Assembly: GCA_947493695.1 (NCBI GenBank)
Contig: CANLSF010000004.1
Location: 611,564-675,563, forward strand
Reading direction: 5' to 3'
Length of the DNA: 64,000 nucleotides
Origin: an uncultured Kiloniellaceae bacterium
GTDB lineage: Bacteria; Pseudomonadota; Alphaproteobacteria; Kiloniellales; Kiloniellaceae
Part shown: positions 53,022 through 60,827 of the stretch, in pieces
Layout: the number at the start of each line of letters is the position of its first letter
How positions within the stretch are numbered: the first letter of the stretch is position 1
Program-made: the position numbers and the translations under genes
The notes under the pieces: generated by a model
Seen by the model: the letters and a program-made list of their open reading frames with translations, nothing else
Databases searched by the model: none
What the model was told of the DNA's origin: nothing

Positions 53022-53606
53022 TCAGCTCGCGACCGCCGTATTCTCCAAACAGCCGTCCAGCCAGTCGCACATCTCCTGCACTTCCCGCTTGATGAACTTG
53101 TCGCCGTGGAAAGCATTCGCCAGGGTCGATACGCCCTGACTGCGCGCCAGCAGGTGCATCGCCAGCACATCCGCATCGGCCTTGCGCCCAAGCTGCGTAA
53201 ACTGCTTGCGCAGCCAGTTTCGAAAGAGCGTAAAGAGCTTGTTGGCATCCGCCTGCGCCACATGGTTCAGTTTTGCCAGCTCGGTGCAGAGCGAGCCGAC
53301 CGGACAGCCGTAACGTTTGATATCGGCCCGGTTCACGATCAGAATCTGGATAAAGCTGCGAATGCGCGCCTCAGGCGTCTCGCCGTCGCACTCCCACTGC
53401 GCCAGAAGGTCCCGGGTTTTGGCCAGACGCCGTTCGATCACCGCCGCCAGGATCTCGTCCTTGGTCTTGAAGTGGTAGTAGAAGTTCCCGCGCGAAATCT
53501 GCACCGCCTCGGCGACATGAGAGAAGGAAGTGTGCTCGAATCCCTTATGGTAAAAGAGTTGATCCGCCGCCGCGACGATATCATCCCGTGTCGTTTTTGC
53601 GCTCAT
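53022..53606 (-). CDS. TetR/AcrR-family transcriptional regulator
   Basis: 194 residues. HTH: DDIVAAADQLFYHKGFEHTSF, SHVAEAVQISRGNFYYHFKTKDE. The C-terminal domain (YGCPVGSLCTELAKLNH, LARSQGVSTLANAF) resembles the NemR/AcuR-type TetR proteins that sense electrophiles through a cysteine. First gene of the leftward TetR-YCII-tag group, which it may control. Confidence 0.92.
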   Translation of the reverse strand: MSAKTTRDDIVAAADQLFYHKGFEHTSFSHVAEAVQISRGNFYYHFKTKDEILAAVIERRLAKTRDLLAQWECDGETPEARIRSFIQILIVNRADIKRYGCPVGSLCTELAKLNHVAQADANKLFTLFRNWLRKQFTQLGRKADADVLAMHLLARSQGVSTLANAFHGDKFIKREVQEMCDWLDGCLENTAVAS

Positions 53607-53795
53607 CTTTCGGCCTTATTGCTGTAGGACACTCATCCTACGGCAACATTTAGGTCACACGTCCTATTTTGTCAAGCAGGAGAAATTCTCCAGCGATGAA
53701 GTCAACTGTGCGCCAATGACATAACCGCGCCTCCCCTTCCTGCTGAGCGTCAGGGAGGGGTTTCAGTCAAACCTGCAGATGGGGAGCCCGGAGGT

Positions 53796-55244
53796 TCAGG
53801 TCGTCCTCGGCGTCCTCGCCGCCCGCTGCATGGCCTCCTCGAGCAGCGGAAAAATTGCAGGCTCCAGAGACTGCGCCACATTGAACCGCAGAAACCCGCT
53901 GGCGGCCTGGGTCAGGCTGAAAGCGTTCCCGGGCGCCAGCACAACATTCTGGGCAAGAGCATGGCGCGCCACATCGGCGGCATCCAGCCCTTGCGGCAAT
54001 TGACACCAGAGAAACATCCCGGCCTTCGGCTCGATCCAGGGAACCAGACCCAAAGGCCGTAATCTGCCGCTCACTTTCTCCATGGCTTCTGCCAAACGAA
54101 CCCGCAGGTGGCTGGTGTGTTTCCGGTAGGCGCCATCCTTCAACACGGCCAGCACCACTTCCGCCGAGAAAGAACCGCCGCCAAAAGATGTGGCGACCCG
54201 CAGATCCACCAGTTCCTCGACCCAGTCCTCACGGGCAGCAATGAACCCGCAGCGAATTCCGGCGGACAGGGTTTTAGAGAAGCTGCCGATATGGATCACG
54301 CGATCCAGGCCATCGAAGGCCGCCAGACGGGCCGCGGGCTCATGCTCGAAATCCGCAAAGATATCGTCCTCGATGATCAGCAGATCATGTTGCTCCGCGA
54401 GCTTTAGAACGCGGTGTGCGACGAGCGGCGAAAGGGTCGCGCCCGTGGGATTATGCAGCGCCGAATTGGTGATGTAGAGACGCGGTGAATGCTCCTTCAG
54501 GGCTTCTTCGAAGGCATCCAGATCCGGCCCACCGGGTGTATAGGGCACGCTGACGACCTTTACCCGATGGGCCCGCAGCATGGCGTGAAAATTGAAATAG
54601 CAGGGATCATCCAGCAAAACGCAATCGCCGGGCTCCAGCAGGAAGCGGCAGAGCAGGTCGATGGCCTGTGTCCCGGATTCCGTCAGCAGGATCTGGTTGG
54701 GTGGGGCCTCAATCGCCCGGTCCGCCAGACGCCGCGAGAGCAGTTGGCGCAATTCCGGCAAACCCTGCGGCGTGCTGTAATCGGTCAGGCAGCTATGGTC
54801 ATCGCGTGCCAGTCGCCGAAGCGCGCGACGAATATCTTCTTCCGGCATCCAGGAAGCCGGCAACCAACCGCATCCCGGCTTCAGCAGGCTGTCACCGGCA
54901 TCCAGCGACTGCCGCGCGATCCAGAGCGGGTCGACCTGCCGGTCGAGCCGAGGCCCGGTATCGGCCAGAGAGAGTGGTGGAAGATGTCCCGCAACGTAGA
55001 AACCGGAGCCGCGCCGGGAGAGTATCAGGCCTTCCGCAACCAGCCGGTCATAGGCATCCACGACGGTCGAGCGGGAAACCTTCATGCGCTCGGCCTGACG
55101 CCGGATCGAGGGCAATCTGACACCCGGTGCCGTTTGCCGGCTGGCGACCTGCGCGCGGACGGCCGCCATCACCGTCTCGACAAGCGTGCCTTCTCCGCCG
55201 CGTCCAAAATCCTGAAGAGCCATCTGTACTGCCACTTCTACCAT
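53796..55244 (-). CDS. MocR-type regulator: GntR winged helix fused to aminotransferase
   Basis: 482 residues. N-terminal GntR HTH (GVRLPSIRRQAERMKVSRSTVVDAYDRL) and a C-terminal PLP fold-type I domain (DYSTPQGLPELRQLLSRRLADR, LYITNSALHNPTGATLS, GSFSKTLSAGIRCGF, with the PLP lysine in SFSKT). MocR proteins activate or repress a divergent gene in response to PLP-related ligands; here the divergent EamA transporter is the obvious target. A second in-frame ATG at 55223 (MALQDFG) is possible. Confidence 0.92.
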   Translation of the reverse strand: MVEVAVQMALQDFGRGGEGTLVETVMAAVRAQVASRQTAPGVRLPSIRRQAERMKVSRSTVVDAYDRLVAEGLILSRRGSGFYVAGHLPPLSLADTGPRLDRQVDPLWIARQSLDAGDSLLKPGCGWLPASWMPEEDIRRALRRLARDDHSCLTDYSTPQGLPELRQLLSRRLADRAIEAPPNQILLTESGTQAIDLLCRFLLEPGDCVLLDDPCYFNFHAMLRAHRVKVVSVPYTPGGPDLDAFEEALKEHSPRLYITNSALHNPTGATLSPLVAHRVLKLAEQHDLLIIEDDIFADFEHEPAARLAAFDGLDRVIHIGSFSKTLSAGIRCGFIAAREDWVEELVDLRVATSFGGGSFSAEVVLAVLKDGAYRKHTSHLRVRLAEAMEKVSGRLRPLGLVPWIEPKAGMFLWCQLPQGLDAADVARHALAQNVVLAPGNAFSLTQAASGFLRFNVAQSLEPAIFPLLEEAMQRAARTPRTT

Positions 55245-55267
55245 TACAGTTTGATTATATTGTACTG
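55225..55267. promoter_or_regulatory. Candidate MocR sites: two TGTACTG repeats
   Basis: TGTACTG occurs at 55225-55231 and 55261-55267 in the same direction, 36 bp apart, in the space between the MocR gene and the transporter. MocR/GabR proteins usually bind direct repeats. The first copy lies in the first codons of the regulator if its start is at 55244, but upstream if it is at 55223. Confidence 0.35.
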
Positions 55268-55328
55268 AACTGTCTCTTCCGGTGAGGTCTCCGTCCAGTC
55301 ATATTTTCCGGGAAATTTGGAGTATCGA

Positions 55329-56189
55329 ATGGACAAGCGGACACATGCCTGGATTTACGGCTTCATCGGCGTTGCGATTTTCAGCGGATCGCTCCCGGCA
55401 ACGCGGGTGGCGGTCGGCTCGTTCGATCCGGTCTTTCTGACCATCCTGCGCGCCGCGATTGCCGGCGGCCTGGCGGCCGCGCTTCTGATCCTGCTCCCGC
55501 AGAAGCGCCCGGACCGCAGCGACCTACTATCGCTGCTGATCGTCGCCCTTGGGGTGGTGGTGGGCTTCCCCCTGCTAACGGCACTGGCCCTGCAACACAT
55601 CACCTCGGCCCACTCCATTGTCTTTATCGGCCTGCTGCCGCTGGCGACCGCAATTTTCGGCGTAGTCAGAGCCGGTGACCGTCCCCGCCCGGCCTTCTGG
55701 TTCTTTTCGATTGTCGGAAGCGCCCTGGTCGCCGGTTTCGCCCTGACCCAGGACCTCTCGGCCTCCTGGAGCGGCGACCTGCTGATGTTTGCCGCCATCG
55801 TCGCCTGCGGTCTCGGCTATGCCGAGGGTGCCAAGCTCTCACGCAAACTCGGTGGCTGGCAGGTGATCTCCTGGGCGCTGGTCCTCTCGCTGCCCCTTAT
55901 GCTGCCCCTTGCCTTCTACAGCATGCCTGCAAGCTTCTCGGGCGTCACCCGGCACGCTTGGGTCGCCCTTGGTTACGTTTCACTCTTCAGCATGCTGATC
56001 GGCTTCGTCTTCTGGTACCGGGGTCTGGCCCAGGGCGGCATCGCCGCCGTCGGACAGCTCCAACTGCTCCAACCCTTCATGGGCCTGATACTCGCCGCCA
56101 CCCTGCTGGGCGAAGAGGTCAGCCTGCTCATGGCATGCATCAGCCTCGCCGTCGTCGCCTGCGTCGCAGGCGCGAAAAAATTTAGCTAG
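55329..56189 (+). CDS. EamA-family (drug/metabolite) transporter
   Basis: 286 residues with ten membrane helices in two EamA halves (first: GFIGVAIFSGSLPATRVAVGSF, second: AIVACGLGYAEGAKLSRKLGG). ATRVAVGSFDPVFLTILRAAIAG is the conserved first-repeat block. GGAG 6 nt before the ATG supports 55329 over a TTG at 55317. Divergent from MocR, which probably regulates it. Its last 272 bp occur again at 57426-57697. Confidence 0.92.
   Translation: MDKRTHAWIYGFIGVAIFSGSLPATRVAVGSFDPVFLTILRAAIAGGLAAALLILLPQKRPDRSDLLSLLIVALGVVVGFPLLTALALQHITSAHSIVFIGLLPLATAIFGVVRAGDRPRPAFWFFSIVGSALVAGFALTQDLSASWSGDLLMFAAIVACGLGYAEGAKLSRKLGGWQVISWALVLSLPLMLPLAFYSMPASFSGVTRHAWVALGYVSLFSMLIGFVFWYRGLAQGGIAAVGQLQLLQPFMGLILAATLLGEEVSLLMACISLAVVACVAGAKKFS
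55918..56189 (+). repeat. Direct repeat, first copy (3' end of the EamA gene)
   Basis: This 272-bp segment, from ACAGCATGCC to the stop codon, recurs at 57426-57697 with about 13 mismatches by eye (about 95% identity), mostly at third codon positions. Similarity ends exactly at the stop codons, and 1.24 kb of unrelated sequence lies between the copies. Confidence 0.92.
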
Positions 56190-56642
56190 ACGGCGAGGGT
56201 TCAGACATCGAAGTCGTTTAGCGGCACTCGACTATATCAGACGCGCAAAAGAAGGCCTGCTCTCTTTATACAAGCCGTCGAGATCCTCAGAGCGCAGACC
56301 CGATTTTAATAAAAGTCGCGGTGCATGCAGATTTGAGGAGTGCATGTGAACAGCCTCTCCCCATCGAAGAAGTGCGCAATCCTGCTTGATTAAACTCTCA
56401 GGGAATGCGGGTTAACTCATCATGTCCCCTATTTTTCTCATAAACCGGTAGCCGCCTCCAAAGCAACTCCCAATAATTGTATTATTGTTGTTTTATGTCA
56501 CTAAAAGATGTATTTTGCTCGCGATGGGCGCAAGTGTAACTGCATGCGGTTTCAAGACTTTTTCGAGCCCAGGATTTCCGGTGACATATAGGAACCAACT
56601 GCAAACCAAGAGTGCTTTTCATAGGATCGGAGAATTCCGGAT
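56190..56642. other. Gene-free stretch at the left of the inserted segment
   Basis: About 450 bp of mixed to AT-rich composition after the transporter stop. No convincing gene. It is the left boundary of the segment between the two copies of the transporter 3' end. A promoter for the next gene may lie near 56460-56500, where it is AT-rich. Confidence 0.4.
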
Positions 56643-57371
56643 ATGTGCGAAACACAAACGATGAACTTTGTTCGCCCCGTAGATTTATCCCCAAAAACAG
56701 AAATGGCGATAGGCCTGACGATTACTGCATCAAGTTTACCGGCATCCTTAAAATTCAGGATACTAGGCACAGCCACGTCGCCAAATGCTCATAGCAGCAT
56801 CCTCTCGAATGGCCTACAGCCAGGCGGCTTTCTGTCAGGCACCAAAGGACTAACGCCGCCGATCAAAGAATTTCGGAGTGACGCGGCACGACGAATATAC
56901 CTAGGAGGCTTCAACAGTACTTCTGTTTACTCAAACATCAAAGCACAGGCCGAGAATAATCCCGACTGGATAAAAAATACAAAAAATTTTAGATTTCAGT
57001 GCGGATTTTTATTTAGACCAACAAGAGCTATTCTTACTTACCCTATTTTTGCAATTGTTCCAGAGATAGTATTTAAACAAAATTTCATGGCTGATGACAA
57101 ATCAATAGTAAAAATATTCAAGCAAAAATATTTTGGCATTCCAAACACAGTAACCATTCCAGGAGCGTACAAGAGCGCAATCGATTATACTCTGGCCCCA
57201 CGATATTTTCTTGGATCGCCTCAATTCGATGCGAAAGCGATAATGTCCGAAGCTATTAACGGAAAAATTGTTAACCCAGCACGATTGATGAAGGGCATGA
57301 CTCTTTTTTCCATTGGGACGGTCTTGATTATCGACGCATGTAACAGGTTCTCATCAAATCAGGATGAGTGA
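56643..57371 (+). CDS. Protein of unknown function inside the duplicated region
   Basis: 242 residues, AT-rich codon use unlike the transporter. It has a moderately hydrophobic middle (GFLFRPTRAILTYPIFAIVPEIVF) and a near-C-terminal hydrophobic segment (MTLFSIGTVLIIDACNRF). No family recognised. GGAG lies 10 nt before the ATG. It sits between two copies of the transporter 3' end, so it arrived with, or replaced, foreign DNA. A membrane-associated toxin or immunity role is only a guess. Confidence 0.5.
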   Translation: MCETQTMNFVRPVDLSPKTEMAIGLTITASSLPASLKFRILGTATSPNAHSSILSNGLQPGGFLSGTKGLTPPIKEFRSDAARRIYLGGFNSTSVYSNIKAQAENNPDWIKNTKNFRFQCGFLFRPTRAILTYPIFAIVPEIVFKQNFMADDKSIVKIFKQKYFGIPNTVTIPGAYKSAIDYTLAPRYFLGSPQFDAKAIMSEAINGKIVNPARLMKGMTLFSIGTVLIIDACNRFSSNQDE

Positions 57372-57394
57372 GCTTTCTTGAGTTACACAGGCTA

Positions 57395-57405
57395 GAGTCA
57401 GGTCT
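57395..57405 (+). repeat. Degenerate REP-like core
   Basis: GAGTCAGGTCT differs by one base from the GGGTCAGGTCT core of the REP elements further right and lies 20 bp before the second copy of the transporter 3' end. The downstream half of the element is not conserved. Confidence 0.4.
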
Positions 57406-57425
57406 AATGGGATGGCCCCTGTTGC

Positions 57426-57697
57426 ACAGCATGCCTGCGAGCTTCTCGGGCGTCACCCGGCACGCCTGGGTCGCCCTTGGTTACGTTTCACTCTTCAGCA
57501 TGCTGATCGGCTTCGTCTTCTGGTACCGGGGTCTGGCCCAGGGCGGCATCGCCGCCGTCGGACAACTGCAACTGCTCCAACCCTTCATGGGCCTGATGCT
57601 CGCCGCCACCCTGCTGGGCGAAGAGGTCAGCCTGCTCATGGCAGCCATCAGCCTCGCCGTCGTTGCCTGCGTCGCAGGTGCGAAAAAATTCGCTTAG
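57426..57697 (+). pseudogene. Headless second copy of the EamA transporter 3' end
   Basis: Encodes the last ~90 residues of the transporter (SFSGVTRHAWVALGYVSLF onwards to GAKKFA) without the rest. At protein level only a few residues differ, and most base changes are silent, so the copy diverged under selection, probably in another strain, before arriving here. A frame open from 57368 (GTG) adds 20 unrelated residues. Not expected to be functional. Confidence 0.85.
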
Positions 57698-57814
57698 GTT
57701 GGAATGGGTTTAGGTTTGGCGTTTTGAGGGAATGTGCGTCGAACTCAGATGTAGAGAACAAGGCCTGCTCCCGATTTCTGGTTGGCCCCGATTACTGATT
57801 TGTGAATAGTTTAT

Positions 57815-58114
57815 TCACAACAATGTAGCCGCGAATTCCTTAGCATCCTTGCGGACCAAAATCATGAAGTTATCGCGTGCATTCTTATCTTGAAAAATAT
57901 CCAGCAGCCTTTCTTCTATCGCCACGACATTGCGTTCGGCATGACCAGCATCACCTTTCATTACGCTTCCGATGTAATCGGAAGTGTAATAATAAATAAA
58001 TCGCATATGAGAAATCGCCTGACTATTTCCTTCTAGTTCAGCTTGGCTATGCAACATACACAAGTCACTCTGCAAGCATACAGCAAAAGCTAACTTTTCG
58101 ACATCGACATTCAT
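57815..58114 (-). CDS. Small helical protein, possible orphan immunity protein
   Basis: 99 residues, acidic-neutral and almost entirely helical by composition (LAFAVCLQSDLCMLHSQAELE, AERNVVAIEERLLDIFQDKNA). No family recognised. AT-rich codons. Its place downstream of an Rhs locus among other small leftward genes is what suggests immunity; no direct evidence. Confidence 0.5.
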   Translation of the reverse strand: MNVDVEKLAFAVCLQSDLCMLHSQAELEGNSQAISHMRFIYYYTSDYIGSVMKGDAGHAERNVVAIEERLLDIFQDKNARDNFMILVRKDAKEFAATLL

Positions 58115-58223
58115 CGTCTCTTACGCTCCCCGTGGGACGACTCCGCCGTTGGATTGCATAGGTGGTCTCTACACGATTTAGATTTTAGATCGTTCAAATC
58201 ATGGCCTCTATTTCGGACTAGGG

Positions 58224-58451
58224 TCATTGCATCAACAACCAGTCAATCTTCCAACCCGCCTCCCGGAAATACCCTTCCAGATCTTCCCGGTTTTTAACCC
58301 AACCGTCAAAACCTGAACCAAACGACTTTTCCTCGGACGTTAAAATTAGATAGCCACCCGTGCTGTCAGAATCATCTATTACCTTTACAAAAAAACCTTT
58401 TTCTTCGCCCTGCAATATCTTGCCGATAACTCCGACCCTAATCTCACTCAT
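58224..58451 (-). CDS. Small acidic protein, possible orphan immunity protein
   Basis: 75 residues: VGVIGKILQGEEKGFFVKVIDD, DSTGGYLILTSEEKSFG, GFDGWVKNREDLEGYFREAGW. Acidic, compact alpha/beta composition, tryptophans near the end. This is the style of many contact-toxin immunity proteins, and it lies in the tail of an Rhs locus. I cannot name a family with confidence. Confidence 0.55.
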   Translation of the reverse strand: MSEIRVGVIGKILQGEEKGFFVKVIDDSDSTGGYLILTSEEKSFGSGFDGWVKNREDLEGYFREAGWKIDWLLMQ

Positions 58452-58725
58452 GTGAATCTATCCTCTTGCACAAACCTGCCCCTCGTTACCGAGCACATAG
58501 TAACAACAAATTACCTAGGTACTTTCTCCATTGTCGTCGTAATATTTTTTGATTTCTTCAATAGTTTTCTTGTTACGGTACACACCGCAGATATGACGAA
58601 AAATATTGCAACAATAATTCACCTATTATTAAAGAACATGTTGACGTTCACTTCCTAAAAATTGGATCAGGTTGAGCCTCACCCAGGCCCAGCCAACTGA
58701 CGCTTCAGTTAAAGAGGCAACAAAT

Positions 58726-58748
58726 GGGGTCAGGTCTTCTTTTTTGCA
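58726..58748 (+). repeat. REP element copy a
   Basis: GGGGTCAGGTCTT plus CTTTTTTGCA. It overlaps the end of the transposase gene: the stop codon TGA of that leftward gene is formed by this element. Inverted with respect to copy b on the other side of the gene. Confidence 0.8.
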
Positions 58749-59560
58749 CCACTTCTCGCTACGGCACGGCTAACGGTGCTCGGATAGACGCCGTGATAAC
58801 GCGCCACATCCGAGCAGCTGTGATGTCCTTCCACGCAGGCCCGGACCATGGCTTCGGTCCGGTTTGACGACTTCTTGTCATACGAAGCGATGGAAGGCGA
58901 CAAGGCGGCGCGGGTCCGGCGCGGATGCTCGGCACTCAACGCGATCGCCTTTTTCGCCAGCTTGGCGGCAAAGGCATCGCCGCCATAACAAAGCTGACCG
59001 CGGGGCTCCAGGCTGGGCTGGTCTTTTCGCAGAAGCGCCGCAAGCGACCGTGGGGCCGCGGCACTATCCACGCCCAGTTCGCGCCAGAACGGTGCGGGAT
59101 CGAACCAGGCCAGCCGCTTCTTACCACTGTTCAACAGATAGGACGACCAGGGCCACTGCTTTGCACCTGATACCAGACCGGCCGCGACCGGATTGCGCAA
59201 GACGTAGGCGCAGAGCTGGGTCAGATAGGCCGAGGTCTCCACCAATAACGATTTGTAGCGCCCCTGAAACAGATGCCCCTGACGGTCATAGCGGCGATTG
59301 AAACGCTGACTGTAAACCCCGAGGAGCTGCCGCATGCCGCGCGACAGGGTTGCGCGCTTCGTGGTGATGACCAGGTGAATGTGGTTTTCCATCAGACAGT
59401 AGCACAGCACCCGCCACTCAAAGTCCCGGCAGACCTCTCCCAGCACCCTCAGCAGTTCACACCGGTCATGGTCATCGCGAAAAATGGCATCGCCACCGTT
59501 GCCGCGCGCCATCACATGATACACCGCCCCATCAAACTCAATCCGCAGCGGACGCGCCAT
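58730..59560 (-). CDS. REP-associated tyrosine transposase (RAYT, IS200-like Y1 family)
   Basis: 276 residues. YHVMARGNGGDAIFRDDHDR begins the Y1 transposase domain, MENHIHLVI holds the HUH metal motif (H-x-H), and GVYSQRFNRRYDRQGHLFQGRYKS holds the catalytic tyrosine region. An added C-terminal HTH-like part (CSDVARYHGVYPSTVSRAVA) is typical of RAYTs, which mobilise or maintain REP sequences rather than moving as an IS. It is flanked by inverted REP elements a and b. Confidence 0.9.
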   Translation of the reverse strand: MARPLRIEFDGAVYHVMARGNGGDAIFRDDHDRCELLRVLGEVCRDFEWRVLCYCLMENHIHLVITTKRATLSRGMRQLLGVYSQRFNRRYDRQGHLFQGRYKSLLVETSAYLTQLCAYVLRNPVAAGLVSGAKQWPWSSYLLNSGKKRLAWFDPAPFWRELGVDSAAAPRSLAALLRKDQPSLEPRGQLCYGGDAFAAKLAKKAIALSAEHPRRTRAALSPSIASYDKKSSNRTEAMVRACVEGHHSCSDVARYHGVYPSTVSRAVARSGAKKKT

Positions 59561-59607
59561 AACAAGCTCCTTTACCCAATCGCAAGCGCTATCCTAAGGT
59601 TAACCGG

Positions 59608-59630
59608 TGCACGAAACAAGACCTGACCCC
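59608..59630 (-). repeat. REP element copy b
   Basis: On the minus strand GGGGTCAGGTCTT followed by GTTTCGTGCA, upstream of the transposase start. The + strand around it also contains a 7-bp hairpin, TAACCGG (59601) with CCGGTTA (59629). Confidence 0.85.
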
Positions 59631-59680
59631 GGTTATAAGATTATGCGACCAACTTCATTGCTGCAGATGAGATTGTAGAT

Positions 59681-59703
59681 GGGCTCAGGTCTTGGTTTCT
59701 GCG
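59681..59703 (+). repeat. REP element copy c
   Basis: GGGCTCAGGTCTT followed by GGTTTCTGCG: four or five differences from the consensus. It faces copy d. Confidence 0.7.
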
Positions 59704-59721
59704 TACTATCAAATCGTCGCT

Positions 59722-59744
59722 CGCACAAAACGGGACCTGACCCT
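59722..59744 (-). repeat. REP element copy d
   Basis: On the minus strand AGGGTCAGGTCCC followed by GTTTTGTGCG. With copy c it forms a close inverted pair, like a REP doublet. Confidence 0.7.
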
Positions 59745-59778
59745 GTCGACAAAATGAACCGTGCACACATGAAGCTGG

Positions 59779-60078
59779 TTACAATACTCGCCCAACCACC
59801 ACCATTGCCAACACCCCCACAAGTGCAAACATAAACCCCAAAAGTGCTGATAAGAACAGAGAAACATTCTCTTTTTTTACTATTCTCCAGTACAGTAATA
59901 TAGCCATGGACAAGAAGCCATAAACGAAAAAAAGGCTTCCAACGCCGAATTGAGCAGAAACGGTAATACCTGAGTTCGAGATATAGTAATTTTGCAGAAA
60001 CGACAGTACACCTACGGCAGTCGCAAAACCAATTCTTAATACACTTGGCCTAACGGCCTGCAACAATAATTGGAACAT
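59779..60078 (-). CDS. Three-helix membrane protein, possible immunity protein
   Basis: 99 residues with three hydrophobic helices (IGFATAVGVLSFLQNYYI, GVGSLFFVYGFLSMAILLYW, LFLSALLGFMFALVGVLAMVVV). It begins 4 bp after the stop of the headless toxin-like frame, with GAG 7 nt upstream, so the two are translationally linked. Membrane immunity proteins often protect against pore-forming toxins. Family unknown. Confidence 0.55.
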   Translation of the reverse strand: MFQLLLQAVRPSVLRIGFATAVGVLSFLQNYYISNSGITVSAQFGVGSLFFVYGFLSMAILLYWRIVKKENVSLFLSALLGFMFALVGVLAMVVVGRVL

Positions 60079-60082
60079 AATT

Positions 60083-60596
60083 TTACTCAAAAAAGTCCTG
60101 CAAAGAATCAACCGCTGTAGAGACGGCACTTGGAAGTGTGTCCCTGTTGACACTAAAACTCAGCGTCCCTTGAAAGCCAGCGCTTAAGCCCGCATCGACG
60201 CCGGCACCAAACGACTTCTTTCCATTGGTATAACTAGTGATACCTCCCACACCATAGTACCCAACGATGTCATCAAGATCAGTAACAGCACCAAATGGAT
60301 TGTTCTTGCTAATTTCTGCTGTACTAAAGCCGACTTTAGGTTCTGCCTTTACTCCGATGCCGCCAATCGGCGTCTTACACCCAATGGTCGCGTCGACTAT
60401 GGCTACGATTAGGCCATCGACAATACACAATTGACAATCCTGGGATACATTTTCTGTGGATAAATCAACTAAACGGCAGAATGCCTGGGGTTGTAGAGGG
60501 TATTTTTTCGACTTTAATTTAGTCGACTCGTTTCGGCAGGAAAAATCTGAGTCAATTCTTGTTTCGCATTGCCAGATCGTCGCCGGAAAGCATGAT
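60083..60596 (-). pseudogene. Headless C-terminal fragment, Rhs-tip-like
   Basis: The leftward frame is open from about 60596 but has no ATG; a TTG at 60430 is the only usable start. The product has a hydrophobic stretch (CIVDGLIVAIVDATIGCKTPIGGIG) and a glycine-rich end with GGITSYTNGKKSFGAGVDAG. It resembles the displaced C-terminal tip of a polymorphic toxin and is directly followed by a membrane protein gene. If the TTG is used, a 115-residue protein could still be made. Confidence 0.5.
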
Positions 60597-60763
60597 CACC
60601 TCAGCCTTGAAACAGGGCGCGAAATTCCGCAACTCTCTCGACGGTTGCATGCAAAATGAGATCACTGTCGAGGTTTCACGCTGCACGATGCCTCCTCGCC
60701 CCGCGTCCATCTCGTGCAAATCCGCAACTTCAGCGGTTTCGAGCAATGAGTGTAATGCATAAA
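60552..60763 (-). pseudogene. Headless 3' end of an unidentified gene
   Basis: About 70 codons of GC-rich, ordinary host-type codon use ending in TGA, with LLETAEVADLHEMDAGRGGIV and NFAPCFKAEVIMLSGDDLAM. It has no own start; the frame enters through REP copy e. The composition differs from its AT-rich neighbours. It looks like the cut-off 3' end of a normal chromosomal gene, as with the transporter copy at 57426. Confidence 0.45.
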
Positions 60764-60778
60764 ACAAGACCTGACCCC
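60756..60778 (-). repeat. REP element copy e
   Basis: On the minus strand GGGGTCAGGTCTT followed by GTTTTATGCA, lying directly at the cut edge of the headless gene fragment. Nearly identical to copy b over the 23 bases. Confidence 0.85.
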
Positions 60779-60827
60779 CGGTCACAGCGTATTACGGCCA
60801 TGTAACTGGACCTCCAATTCCCAGAGT

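Noticed and set aside
60559..60762. Rightward frame opposite the headless gene fragment
   Set aside because: Ser/Arg-rich shadow; the leftward frame has more natural codon use.
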